Assembly (NCBI GenBank): GCA_034506335.1
Contig: JAPDPR010000028.1
Location: 1-43,599, forward strand
Direction: 5' to 3'
DNA length: 43,599 nt
Source of the DNA: a candidate division KSB1 bacterium
GTDB lineage: Bacteria; Zhuqueibacterota; Zhuqueibacteria; JANLFK01; Oleimicrobiaceae
A program made the translations under genes and the position numbers. The notes beneath the pieces are model-generated. The model was not told the DNA's origin. It saw only the letters and a program-made list of their open reading frames with translations, and did not search any database. This document shows, piece by piece, positions 18,188 to 25,373 of the stretch. Positions within the stretch are counted from its first letter, which is position 1; the number at the start of each line of letters is the position of its first letter.

Positions 18188-18193
18188 TCCTCC
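18188..18193 (-). promoter_or_regulatory. Ribosome binding site fixing the C25 protease start
   Basis: GGAGGA on the minus strand is 5 bases from GTG 18182. The resulting N-terminus is Arg-rich and then hydrophobic, as in a signal peptide. The 12 extra residues of the longer frame would be polar. Confidence 0.75.
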
Positions 18194-18219
18194 ATGGGCT
18201 ACGATCGCACACTCGCAAC

Positions 18220-20637
18220 TCACCGCAAAAGGCTCACCTTTTGCACCACGCGGGCGCCCTCAGCTTCCAGCACGCAAAAGTAGACCCCCGGGCCCACCCT
18301 GCGCCCTGCACCGTCGACGCCGTCCCAATGGAAGGAGTGCTCTCCAGCCGGAAGAGGCCCTCGATGAAGCACGGCGATCTCTCTTCCCCGCACATCGTAG
18401 ACAGCGACATGAGTTTCGCCCGAACGTCCGGCTGCACTTACCTGCCTAGGAATGCTCACCGTCACATGTGTACTCTGACTGAAAGGATTGGGGTAGAAGG
18501 AAGACAGCGCGTATCCTTGCTCGCGCGGCACGCGCTCTGAGGTAAGAGTTGGTTCTACCTGGGTGCGTAGATCGTCGCGGCCACCAGCCGCGCGGTAACG
18601 CTGCGCAAACTCTTGAAGGAATTGGTTGGCAATATCCGCATCATGGATGATGAGGGTATTCTCGTCGTTTATGGTCTCGGCACTAGTGGTCCAGTTGTGC
18701 GAACCGGTGACCACGAGGGGGTCGCTCTCCACCGCGTAAACGTCCACTATGGCGTACTTGTGATGCAAAAGACCCGCCTCCAGGTCGATCCACACGTCGG
18801 CCTTCGGAGACCAAGGCGAGGAGCCCGTTCCTGCCATGTTCCCGAATTGGGAAGAGGCATCGCGGGCCTCGGCGCTGTCGAACACCCCCTTCAGCTTGAA
18901 GCCAGGCACGTAGTACCACTTGTCCCTCATCGCCGAGGCCACGTCATACCGCGTAAAGGAGTAGATGCAGAAGTAGATCGAGGTCTGCGCGGTGTTCAAC
19001 GCACGAATGATCTTGCCGGTCGTCCGGTCGGAGGGGCTCATGTACTGTTCTACGAGCCTGCCACCGATGGCGAAGCGGTGAGGTGTATTCTCTTCCTTGC
19101 GGGCGCCAAAACGTGCTGTGGCTGGGTCCGGAGTCTCGTTTTCGCTGCCCCACATCTCATTGAACTCCACAGTATAGCATGCGGCCAGGGCTTGATCTTG
19201 AATGACTAGCACGTTCTCTGCATTGTTGCTCACACCGGCGTAACTGGCATTGTATGATCCGGTCCACACCCAATCGTCCGCCGCGCTTGTAGTATTCCGG
19301 TAATCGAACACGGCGAACTTGTTGTGCATGTAACCTGTGCCATCGTTGCTGCCAAAGGTGTCATCGATGACCGGAATGCCCGCTGCCACCAGGTCGGCTA
19401 TCTGGTTGCTCAGATTGTCCCGTTCGGTGATCACCCTCACACTCACCCCCCGAGCCTTGGCGGCCACCAGAGCCTGCGAGACAAGAGTATGGGTGAGATT
19501 GTAGAAACAGAAATCGATGGAGTAACGTGCCGCGTTGATTCGGTCTGCGAGCCTTTGCGCCACATCCACCTCGCCGTGCGCGACCGTCCCTGTGGCGTAA
19601 GCCGGGTTGATGCTCTTCGTGAAGTAGACTACGATCTCCCCCGAGCACTCTGGTGGCGACGCTGTGCTGAAAAGCAGGTCCTCACCCTGCGTGGTGCCCA
19701 CCGCATTCGTGGATAGGATGCGGCTGTGGTAGAAGGTCGCTGGTGAGAGGCCGCTAAGCCTAACCGCATGGTGCAGCACCAGCGTACTATCACCCACGCT
19801 GCCCAGCTCGTATCCGGTGGTCCTGCCAAACCTCACCAGGCTCGTGGCCGGTGTGTCTGTGTCCCACACGATTGTGACTGCATCTGGGTCGATGTCCGCC
19901 TCCATGGGCCCCCACACAATTTGCGGCCCGCTACGGCTGATGATGTCCTCACGGTAGCGAGGAGAAACCTCGTACCCGGAGGTAAAAGGAGAGGTTTGGT
20001 CGTACTGTTTCAGTATTCCCACGACGTCAAAGACCCCACTGGGATGCGGTATGCCGGTGTCCTTATCAATGAAGAGGTCACACGTGCCAGTGGCATCGCG
20101 CAACAGCCCTCCATACGTGCCGGTTTGGGTGTAGGTCACGCTGTTGACACGAATCAGTCGCCCCTCGTAAGGTTCGCTCCCATCTGGCAAAAAGGAATTA
20201 GCAACTTGCGCGCAGGTGAGCACCAGCGGCTCTGGCACAGGATAACCGGAGCCATGTAGGGTTATCCGCAGTGGATTGCTGGGGTATCCGTACACCTCCA
20301 CCAACCCGTAGTAGGACTTTATCACCCCGGTCACGGTGATGCTGTCGCCGAGGTTGATGCGCGTGGGGTCGCTGTGACCAAATACGCACACCCCCCCTGT
20401 GGGGTCCTGCACAAAAATCTCAAGATTGCTCCCGTAAGTACCCGTCCCCACGGTAGCAATTCCCGTCACGGTAACCTGGGTGCCCTCCGTGTACGGAGCC
20501 TTGGGCATTCCAAGCTGGTCATTGCGGTGGAGCTCAATGATGGGAACGACCTGGCCGAACAGCCGTGCACACGGTGCTAGCACAAACACGGCACACAAGC
20601 CCACAATCCATCGCGCCTGCCCTTTCGTGCGCCCCAC
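18220..20637 (-). CDS. Secreted phospholipase D-family protein with OB-fold and type IX sorting domains
   Basis: 805 residues from GTG 20637. A signal peptide (about 1-29) is followed by two OB-fold-like stretches (about 45-235 of the mature reading), where TGIATVGTGTYGSN and a second RVNSVTYTQTGTYGG recall the DNA-binding folds of secreted nucleases. Next comes a fibronectin III-like domain (about 245-325), then two PLD catalytic halves. The HKD motifs are H437-x-K439 (MHNKFAVFD) with WTGSYN, and H624-x-K626 (LHHKYAIVD) with TGSHNW. The sorting domain opens FYPNPFSQSTHV and ends KVSLLR. Paired HKD motifs are known in phospholipases and in Nuc-type nucleases. The OB folds favour an extracellular nuclease, but that is inference. 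It is the first gene of the minus-strand run. Confidence 0.88.
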   Translation of the reverse strand: MGRTKGQARWIVGLCAVFVLAPCARLFGQVVPIIELHRNDQLGMPKAPYTEGTQVTVTGIATVGTGTYGSNLEIFVQDPTGGVCVFGHSDPTRINLGDSITVTGVIKSYYGLVEVYGYPSNPLRITLHGSGYPVPEPLVLTCAQVANSFLPDGSEPYEGRLIRVNSVTYTQTGTYGGLLRDATGTCDLFIDKDTGIPHPSGVFDVVGILKQYDQTSPFTSGYEVSPRYREDIISRSGPQIVWGPMEADIDPDAVTIVWDTDTPATSLVRFGRTTGYELGSVGDSTLVLHHAVRLSGLSPATFYHSRILSTNAVGTTQGEDLLFSTASPPECSGEIVVYFTKSINPAYATGTVAHGEVDVAQRLADRINAARYSIDFCFYNLTHTLVSQALVAAKARGVSVRVITERDNLSNQIADLVAAGIPVIDDTFGSNDGTGYMHNKFAVFDYRNTTSAADDWVWTGSYNASYAGVSNNAENVLVIQDQALAACYTVEFNEMWGSENETPDPATARFGARKEENTPHRFAIGGRLVEQYMSPSDRTTGKIIRALNTAQTSIYFCIYSFTRYDVASAMRDKWYYVPGFKLKGVFDSAEARDASSQFGNMAGTGSSPWSPKADVWIDLEAGLLHHKYAIVDVYAVESDPLVVTGSHNWTTSAETINDENTLIIHDADIANQFLQEFAQRYRAAGGRDDLRTQVEPTLTSERVPREQGYALSSFYPNPFSQSTHVTVSIPRQVSAAGRSGETHVAVYDVRGREIAVLHRGPLPAGEHSFHWDGVDGAGRRVGPGVYFCVLEAEGARVVQKVSLLR

Positions 20638-20643
20638 AGAGTG

Positions 20644-20652
20644 CTCCTCCTT
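20644..20652 (-). promoter_or_regulatory. Ribosome binding site fixing the PLD-family gene start
   Basis: AAGGAGGAG on the minus strand lies 6 bases from GTG 20637. The open frame runs back to 20742, but the 35 extra residues lack signal-peptide character, and the hydrophobic segment (about 41-60 of that frame) should be near the start. Confidence 0.8.
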
Positions 20653-21266
20653 TCTCACCAACCCCCCGCCGACCCGTCCATAGACCGGCAATGAAGCTGG
20701 CGCATGGTTCGCCCGTGCCACTGCCAAGCTGAACCGAGGCACCTCTCTGAACAGTCATCAGCCACGCAGCGCCCCAGCAGGCGCCGCTCCTGTTGGGCTA
20801 CCCTTGGTGAGTTGTAGGGACATGCTGATATGACGGTTCTCAGCTCAGGATAGGACCCACAAGAACGGAACCTCATCTTACCGAACATCTTGCCGTCCAA
20901 TACATGTGCGCTGGCAACGAAGGGAATGCGAAGAATTTCAGCGAAGGCTCTTGGTCCACCCACCACACGCATCCTTGAGCAGCATCAGCAACGCGAGGGC
21001 CTCTCACGTTTTCGGTGCAAATATACGGATATCTCGGCTCTTTGTCAAGCACATTGTCGGGAGGCCTCTCCGTGCCAAGTTCAGCGCAAGTCAAAGTGGT
21101 TGGGCCCCGTAAAGCAGTGCCGGCCTATTCGCGCCTTCCGTAACCGACAGGGCGCTCACCAGAGCCAAAGAAGTCTCCCGTAGAAAACTTCCCTGCACCT
21201 GCCGAAAAAGCACTTTGATTCTTGGGGAGAAATGCATAGATTTCGCACGGTTTTGCTTTGCAATGA
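20653..21266. other. Divergent intergenic region with a long minus-strand leader
   Basis: About 610 bases separate the PLD gene (minus) from the phosphotransferase (plus). A near-consensus minus promoter lies at 21020-21048. The leader from there to GTG 20637 is about 375 bases. It includes a hairpin of ten base pairs with one bulge (20771-20781 with 20789-20798). I could not match it to a known riboswitch. Open frames inside it, such as 20655-20972 (minus), lack any family resemblance. A weak plus-strand match, TTGATT near 21212, has poor spacing. Confidence 0.55.
21020..21048 (-). promoter_or_regulatory. Promoter for the PLD-protease-tdh run
   Basis: Minus-strand TTGACA (21043-21048) and TATATT (21020-21025) are 17 bases apart. 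The -10 reads on as TATATTTG, a full match to TAnnTTTG. The stretch is AT-rich within GC-rich surroundings. It is the only strong promoter found upstream of the genes between 8243 and 20637. Confidence 0.8.
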
Positions 21267-22301
21267 ATGAAACCCGCGGTGCATATGGAGCAGCTTGCCC
21301 GACTTTTTCAAAAAACCTATGGACATGAGCCATCCTCCATTGTCCAATTGAAAGGGGACGGCTCTGATCGGCACATCTTTCGCCTCGCGGACGAGGAACG
21401 AACAGTGATCGGCATCTGGAGCGAGGACCACGCACTCAACGTAGCCTTCCTGGAGTTCAGCCGCCATTTTGCGCGACATGGGCTCCGCGTGCCCGCAATC
21501 TATGCGGAGGATCTCTCGCGGGGAGTCTACCTGGAAGAAGACCTCGGGGACTGGACTCTGTTCGACTGGATGGTCGCCCTGCGCGAAAAAGAGGGATTCT
21601 CGCCGCGCATTGTGGACATGTACCGCAAGGTGCTTGAGGACCTCCCCTTGTTTCAGATCGTCGCAGGCGCCAGCATCGATTATGATCTCTGCCACCAACA
21701 CCGTGAGTTCGGCGAAGAATCGATGGCGTGGGACCTCCACTATTTCCGCCATCGGTTCCTTGAGGTCTTTTACAAAGGCCCATTGGACTTTACCAAGCTG
21801 GAGGAGGACTTTCGTCGACTGCGTGTGTTTCTTCTCGAGGAGCCCCGCAAGTATTTCATGTACAGAGATTTTCAATCGCGCAACATTATGGTTGTGGAGG
21901 GGAAACCCTACTACATAGACTACCAGTCCGGGAGGCGAGGAGCGCTCCAATACGACGTGGCTTCGCTTCTCTATGATGCCAAAGCCAATGTTCCTGAGAC
22001 CACGCGGATGGAGCTATTGGCTCACTACCTGGATAAGGTTCAGCAATACGAAAAGGTGGACCCTCAGCGCTTCGTCCACTACTTCTACGGGTTTGTGCTC
22101 ATTAGAATGATGCAGGCCTTCGGCGCGTACGGCTATCTCAGTGTGGTCAAGGGGAAGAAGCATTTCTTTAAGAGCGTGCCCTTTGCCATTCGAAACTTGG
22201 AGATCCTCCTGGAGAAGGATTTGCCCATTTTGGCGCAGCTTCCCGAGTTGCGGAAAGTCTGCGAAGGACTCGTCAGCGACCCGGAGCTACGGGGCATGTG
22301 A
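21267..22301 (+). CDS. Phosphotransferase of the aminoglycoside-kinase fold, AmgK-like sugar kinase
   Basis: 344 residues. The ATP-binding loop is GDGSDRHIFRL (30-40). The catalytic Brenner-like segment is YRDFQSRN (D201, N206) and the Mg2+ aspartate D218 is in YIDYQSGRRG. This pattern is typical of the APH-fold kinases that phosphorylate the anomeric carbon of MurNAc and GlcNAc (AmgK). The downstream MurU-like nucleotidyltransferase makes that role the best guess. No strong ribosome site precedes ATG 21267; ATG 21285 is an alternative. It ends one base before the RapZ-C gene begins, so the two are coupled. A general small-molecule kinase cannot be excluded from sequence alone. Confidence 0.8.
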   Translation: MKPAVHMEQLARLFQKTYGHEPSSIVQLKGDGSDRHIFRLADEERTVIGIWSEDHALNVAFLEFSRHFARHGLRVPAIYAEDLSRGVYLEEDLGDWTLFDWMVALREKEGFSPRIVDMYRKVLEDLPLFQIVAGASIDYDLCHQHREFGEESMAWDLHYFRHRFLEVFYKGPLDFTKLEEDFRRLRVFLLEEPRKYFMYRDFQSRNIMVVEGKPYYIDYQSGRRGALQYDVASLLYDAKANVPETTRMELLAHYLDKVQQYEKVDPQRFVHYFYGFVLIRMMQAFGAYGYLSVVKGKKHFFKSVPFAIRNLEILLEKDLPILAQLPELRKVCEGLVSDPELRGM

Positions 22302-22302
22302 G

Positions 22303-22710
22303 ATGGCAGGCGGATTGACAGTGACTATCGTCAGCTTCAGTTACTTCCGCAACGGCATACCCGCGGATCCGCACGGCCATGGCGGCGGGTTTGTGTTTGA
22401 TTGTCGTCTGCTGCCCAATCCTGGCCGGGATCCCGCATTCGCCAGCTTGAACGGGCTGGATCGCGAGGTGAAGGCCTACTTAGAGGCCTGCAAAGATGTG
22501 CATTCCTTCCTTGCGCACGTCTTCGCGATTGTGGACATGGCTGTTGCCAGCTACACGGCCCGCGAATTCGAGCACCTAATGGTGGCGTTTGGTTGTACCG
22601 GTGGGCAACACCGCTCGGTGTACTGCGCCGAGTCCTTAGCTGAGCACTTGCGACAGCGGGGCGTGCAGGTGGCCGTCCAGCACCTGGCACTTGGGCAGGG
22701 GCAAACATGA
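22303..22710 (+). CDS. Stand-alone RapZ C-terminal domain protein
   Basis: 135 residues matching only the C-terminal domain of the RNase adapter RapZ: SFSYFRNGIPADPHG, VFDCRLLPNP (31-40), the TGLD-like NGLDREV, and the hallmark GCTGGQHRSV (97-106). The N-terminal P-loop ATPase domain is entirely absent and the preceding gene is a different fold, so this is not a truncation. In E. coli this domain binds glucosamine-6-phosphate and small RNAs to set GlmS levels. The ATG follows the kinase stop after one base, and the stop overlaps the next start (ATGA). A sensor or regulator of amino-sugar salvage is a reasonable inference. Confidence 0.88.
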   Translation: MAGGLTVTIVSFSYFRNGIPADPHGHGGGFVFDCRLLPNPGRDPAFASLNGLDREVKAYLEACKDVHSFLAHVFAIVDMAVASYTAREFEHLMVAFGCTGGQHRSVYCAESLAEHLRQRGVQVAVQHLALGQGQT

Positions 22711-23432
22711 AGGCCATGATCCTCGCCGCTGGTTTGGGCACACGCCTCCGCCCTCTCACCGACCAGCGCCCTAAAGCACTGGTTGAACTTTGTGGTACCC
22801 CTCTGATTCAGATCGTCATACGCAAGCTTGTTCAGGCAGGCGTGGACCAAATCGTCATCAACGTGCACCATTTTGCCGAAAAGGTGGTGGAATACGTAGA
22901 AGGACACAGTGGCTTTGGGGTTCACGTCGAGTTCTCGCGGGAGCCGCTGATCCTCGGCACCGGGGGTGGGCTGCAAAAAGTGGCTCGTTTTTTTGCCGGC
23001 CCGGAACCCTTTTTCCTTCACAATGTGGACATCGTGGCTGACATAGACCTCGTGGCCCTTCTGAATTACCACCGTACCCGCGGTGCCTTGGCAACACTGG
23101 CAGTCCAGGTGCGTCCCACCTCCAGGCCTCTGGCCATAGACAACAAAGGTTTGCTCTGCGGCAGGATGGGACACGCCCTTAATCGAGTTCCAGACGGAGG
23201 AGTGCGGTCGATGGGATATAGCGGCATCCAAGTAATCTCGCCCGGAATGCTGCCCCTCTTGTCTGAAACTCCGCCTTTTTCCCTGATCGACGCGGAGATA
23301 CGCCTGTGCGCCGACCACGAGATTGTGGCATATGATATTGGGAATGCTCACTGGTGGGACGTGGGAAGCAGAGAGGCGCTAGCAGATGCAGAGCGTGCAT
23401 TTCGCTCTGGTAGTGTGATCGCCTGGTGGTGA
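22707..23432 (+). CDS. Sugar-1-phosphate nucleotidyltransferase, MurU-like
   Basis: 241 residues. The nucleotide-binding signature LAAGLGTRLRPLT is at 6-18, followed by the conserved RPKALVELCGTPLI. The metal-binding aspartate is in LHNVDIVAD, and FSLIDAEI and WWDVGSRE are typical of short single-domain transferases such as MurU and RmlA-like proteins. It forms an NDP-sugar from a sugar 1-phosphate and NTP. Behind an AmgK-like kinase this would complete conversion of MurNAc (or GlcNAc) 1-phosphate to the UDP-sugar, bypassing de novo synthesis. The specificity is inferred. It overlaps the RapZ-C gene by four bases and ends before a hairpin at 23478-23510. Confidence 0.85.
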   Translation: MKAMILAAGLGTRLRPLTDQRPKALVELCGTPLIQIVIRKLVQAGVDQIVINVHHFAEKVVEYVEGHSGFGVHVEFSREPLILGTGGGLQKVARFFAGPEPFFLHNVDIVADIDLVALLNYHRTRGALATLAVQVRPTSRPLAIDNKGLLCGRMGHALNRVPDGGVRSMGYSGIQVISPGMLPLLSETPPFSLIDAEIRLCADHEIVAYDIGNAHWWDVGSREALADAERAFRSGSVIAWW

Positions 23433-23477
23433 CTTGCCGAAGGAAGGCGGCAGAGCAATCATCGTACTCCCTAAACA

Positions 23478-23510
23478 GCAGACGGTCCCAGCGTGGCTGA
23501 GACCGTCTGC
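23478..23510. terminator. Hairpin between convergent genes
   Basis: A perfect 10-base-pair stem (GCAGACGGTC with GACCGTCTGC) with a 13-base loop lies between the ends of the plus-strand salvage trio and the minus-strand cold shock gene. On the minus strand it is followed by TGTTTAGG, on the plus strand by no T-run. It probably stops transcription in at least one direction. Confidence 0.5.
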
Positions 23511-23525
23511 CAAGAGCAAAGCCAG

Positions 23526-23726
23526 CTACACGACCCGCACGTTGGCGGCTTGCGGTCCTTTGGGTCCCTCCTCGATCTCGAAAGTGACCTCTTGATCCTT
23601 CTCGAGCGCCCGGAACCCCTCGCCCACGATCGCTTTGTAGTGCACGAAGACGTCCCCTCCGCCCTCACGGGTTATGAAACCGTAGCCTTTGGTTTTGCTG
23701 AACCACTTCACCTTGCCCTTTTCCAT
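23526..23726 (-). CDS. csp: Cold shock protein (CspA family)
   Basis: 66 residues, a single OB-fold cold-shock domain. RNP1 is GYGFIT and RNP2 is VFVHYKAI, both intact. The opening [13 protein letters not shown] is the family standard and the end reads [10 protein letters not shown]. It binds single-stranded RNA and DNA as an RNA chaperone. The frame stays open upstream to 23825, but ATG 23726 with GGAGCGAG before it matches family length. RlpA lies 129 bases upstream on the same strand. Confidence 0.95.
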   Translation of the reverse strand: MEKGKVKWFSKTKGYGFITREGGGDVFVHYKAIVGEGFRALEKDQEVTFEIEEGPKGPQAANVRVV

Positions 23727-23855
23727 ACGGTGCTCGCTCCTATGGAATGTCCGCCTCAGCAAGTTCCTGAAGAGCAAAAGCGTGTTCTCCTCTAAAGTTT
23801 GGTCCTTATTGCCACCGGAGCCCAATGGCGGTGTGGAGCAACGCCCCAGGCAACT

Positions 23856-24443
23856 TCAGTTCTTGTTCAACACCCAATCGACCAGACGCTCAAAGCCTTG
23901 GACTGCTCGTCCTAACCATTCTGCCTTCCCGCTCGGTGCCTCGACCAGGGGCTCATCCGGCATTACGTTTGGGTCGCGCATGTCTCCTATCACCTCCAAG
24001 GTCACGGGAACGACGCCGTCATTGAGCATGCCCAATCTGTAGGCGGCGCCGTAGGAGACATCGATGACTCGATTGGCCTTAAAAGGGCCCCTATCCGCAA
24101 TAACCACCCGCACCGAACGCCCGTTCTTGGTGTTGGTCACCTTGACAACCGTGCCAAACGGAAGTCGCAAATGTGCGGCGGTCATTTCGTAGGGGTCGTA
24201 GCGCCCCCCATTGGCCATCTGCTCCCCTTGCTGCTCCTTGCCCATGTAGGAGCAGTAACCAGTCAACACCCTGTGCCTTCGTGGGCCTCCATCAAAGAGG
24301 CCCCCCCGGTACGGACGTCCCTCCGATCGATACCCTGTGCGCGGCGCAGGCGTACACGCCCACACGACGAGGGTCAGGATGCACCCCACACCTACAATGA
24401 GGCGACGTCTGCTCTTGGCCACCCTCTCTTGCACTCTCATCAT
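23856..24443 (-). CDS. rlpA: RlpA-like septal ring lytic transglycosylase
   Basis: About 195 residues. A hydrophobic N-terminal segment ending WACTP suggests a lipoprotein (Cys about residue 30), though Trp before Ala-Cys is unusual for a lipobox. The double-psi beta-barrel domain carries GYCSYMGKEQQGEQMANGG, TAAHLRLPFGTVV, VTNTKNGRSV and ADRGPF. The catalytic pair of RlpA (His in TAAH, Asp in ADRG) is present. RlpA cleaves naked glycan strands in Pseudomonas. The usual TANG is MANG here, and no SPOR domain follows, so septal targeting is uncertain. The longer frame starts at GTG 24452; ATG 24443 is preferred. Confidence 0.88.
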   Translation of the reverse strand: MMRVQERVAKSRRRLIVGVGCILTLVVWACTPAPRTGYRSEGRPYRGGLFDGGPRRHRVLTGYCSYMGKEQQGEQMANGGRYDPYEMTAAHLRLPFGTVVKVTNTKNGRSVRVVIADRGPFKANRVIDVSYGAAYRLGMLNDGVVPVTLEVIGDMRDPNVMPDEPLVEAPSGKAEWLGRAVQGFERLVDWVLNKN

Positions 24444-24452
24444 GGGATCCAC

Positions 24453-24812
24453 CCCACACGTCTTCCACCACGGGCTTTCGCCCTCACCACCAGTTGATCC
24501 CAGTTCGTTGCGTGTCTCCCCTGCGCAACCGGAGACATCCCCCTTCCCCTTTGTTGTCCATCAATCGTCGGCGTGCCCTACCTTGAGTTCCTCAGCAACT
24601 CGCACACCTAGCCACAATCGGCCCTCGTTTCCTCCATGCTTTGCTGAAATATAGCGAATTCCAAACAAAATGTCAAGCTAAAATATCAACATATTGAAAA
24701 GCTCTGAATTGCGACGACGATATGTTGAGGAGAAGGATAAAACGCGAACCTCCACTCATCGGAGGGGCCCCCGGCTCCCGGCGACAAGCGTCTGCACATG
24801 TGCCGCCTCTCG
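24453..24812. other. Intergenic region holding the rlpA promoter
   Basis: 360 bases upstream of rlpA. It contains the promoter at 24648-24676 and an unusually AT-rich stretch at about 24648-24725, leaving a leader of about 195 bases. I see no gene in it. Confidence 0.6.
24648..24676 (-). promoter_or_regulatory. Promoter for rlpA
   Basis: Minus-strand TTGACA (24671-24676), 17-base spacer, TATATT (24648-24653), reading on as TATATTTC. It has the same layout as the promoter at 21020-21048. Confidence 0.8.
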
Positions 24813-25367
24813 TTAGCCGAGCTTTGTGTAGCGAAGGATTAGAGACCTAGAGACCGCCTCGACGGTGCATGCGCACAGGATGCCAAGCACCGCTCCCGCG
24901 AGGACATCCGAGGGGTAGTGCACGCCCACATAGACGCGCGAATACGAAACGAAGGAGGCCAGAAGAAAAAACAGCGGCCACAGGGGGCGATAAAAGCGCC
25001 ACAACAACCACGCGGCTCCAAAGAGATTTGCTGCATGAGAGGAGGGAAAAGAAAATGCGCCTGAACAACCCACCAGCAAGCGCACGTTGGGGAGCACGTG
25101 GCAGGGCCTAGTCCTTTCCACAAGAGGCTTGAGCAGGTGACTGCTCGTCTGGTCAGTCATAGTCACCGTCACTACCAGCAAAAGAGTGGCGAGACGTCCT
25201 TTCCTCCCACCAAAGAGGCACAGCGCCAGAAGAGCCAGCGCGATAATCAGCCTCCAGTTGTCAATGTCCGTAAGGAAAGGCATGAGGACATCGAATTGCG
25301 GGTTGGCGAGTGTTTGGTTGATGAGAGAAAACAGTGCGGCATCGAGTCGGAAGGTCCAGGCCTGCAT
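24813..25367 (-). CDS. PAP2-family membrane phosphatase
   Basis: 184 residues with about five membrane segments. The three PAP2 motifs are complete: K80-x6-R87-P88 (KPLVERTRP), P108-S-S-H111 (PSSHA) and S143-R144-x5-H150-x3-D154 (SRVYVGVHYPSD). H150 would be the nucleophile and H111 the acid. Family members remove phosphate from undecaprenyl diphosphate or other lipid phosphates at the outer face of the membrane. A BcrC-like role in recycling the carrier lipid is plausible but not shown. It begins 6 bases after the ThiC gene and is the last gene of that operon. Confidence 0.9.
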   Translation of the reverse strand: MQAWTFRLDAALFSLINQTLANPQFDVLMPFLTDIDNWRLIIALALLALCLFGGRKGRLATLLLVVTVTMTDQTSSHLLKPLVERTRPCHVLPNVRLLVGCSGAFSFPSSHAANLFGAAWLLWRFYRPLWPLFFLLASFVSYSRVYVGVHYPSDVLAGAVLGILCACTVEAVSRSLILRYTKLG

Positions 25368-25373
25368 CGTCGG

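Noticed and set aside
20655..20972. A minus-strand open frame of 105 codons in the leader of the PLD gene.
   Set aside because: No motif and no good ribosome site. It overlaps the better supported PLD ribosome site region.
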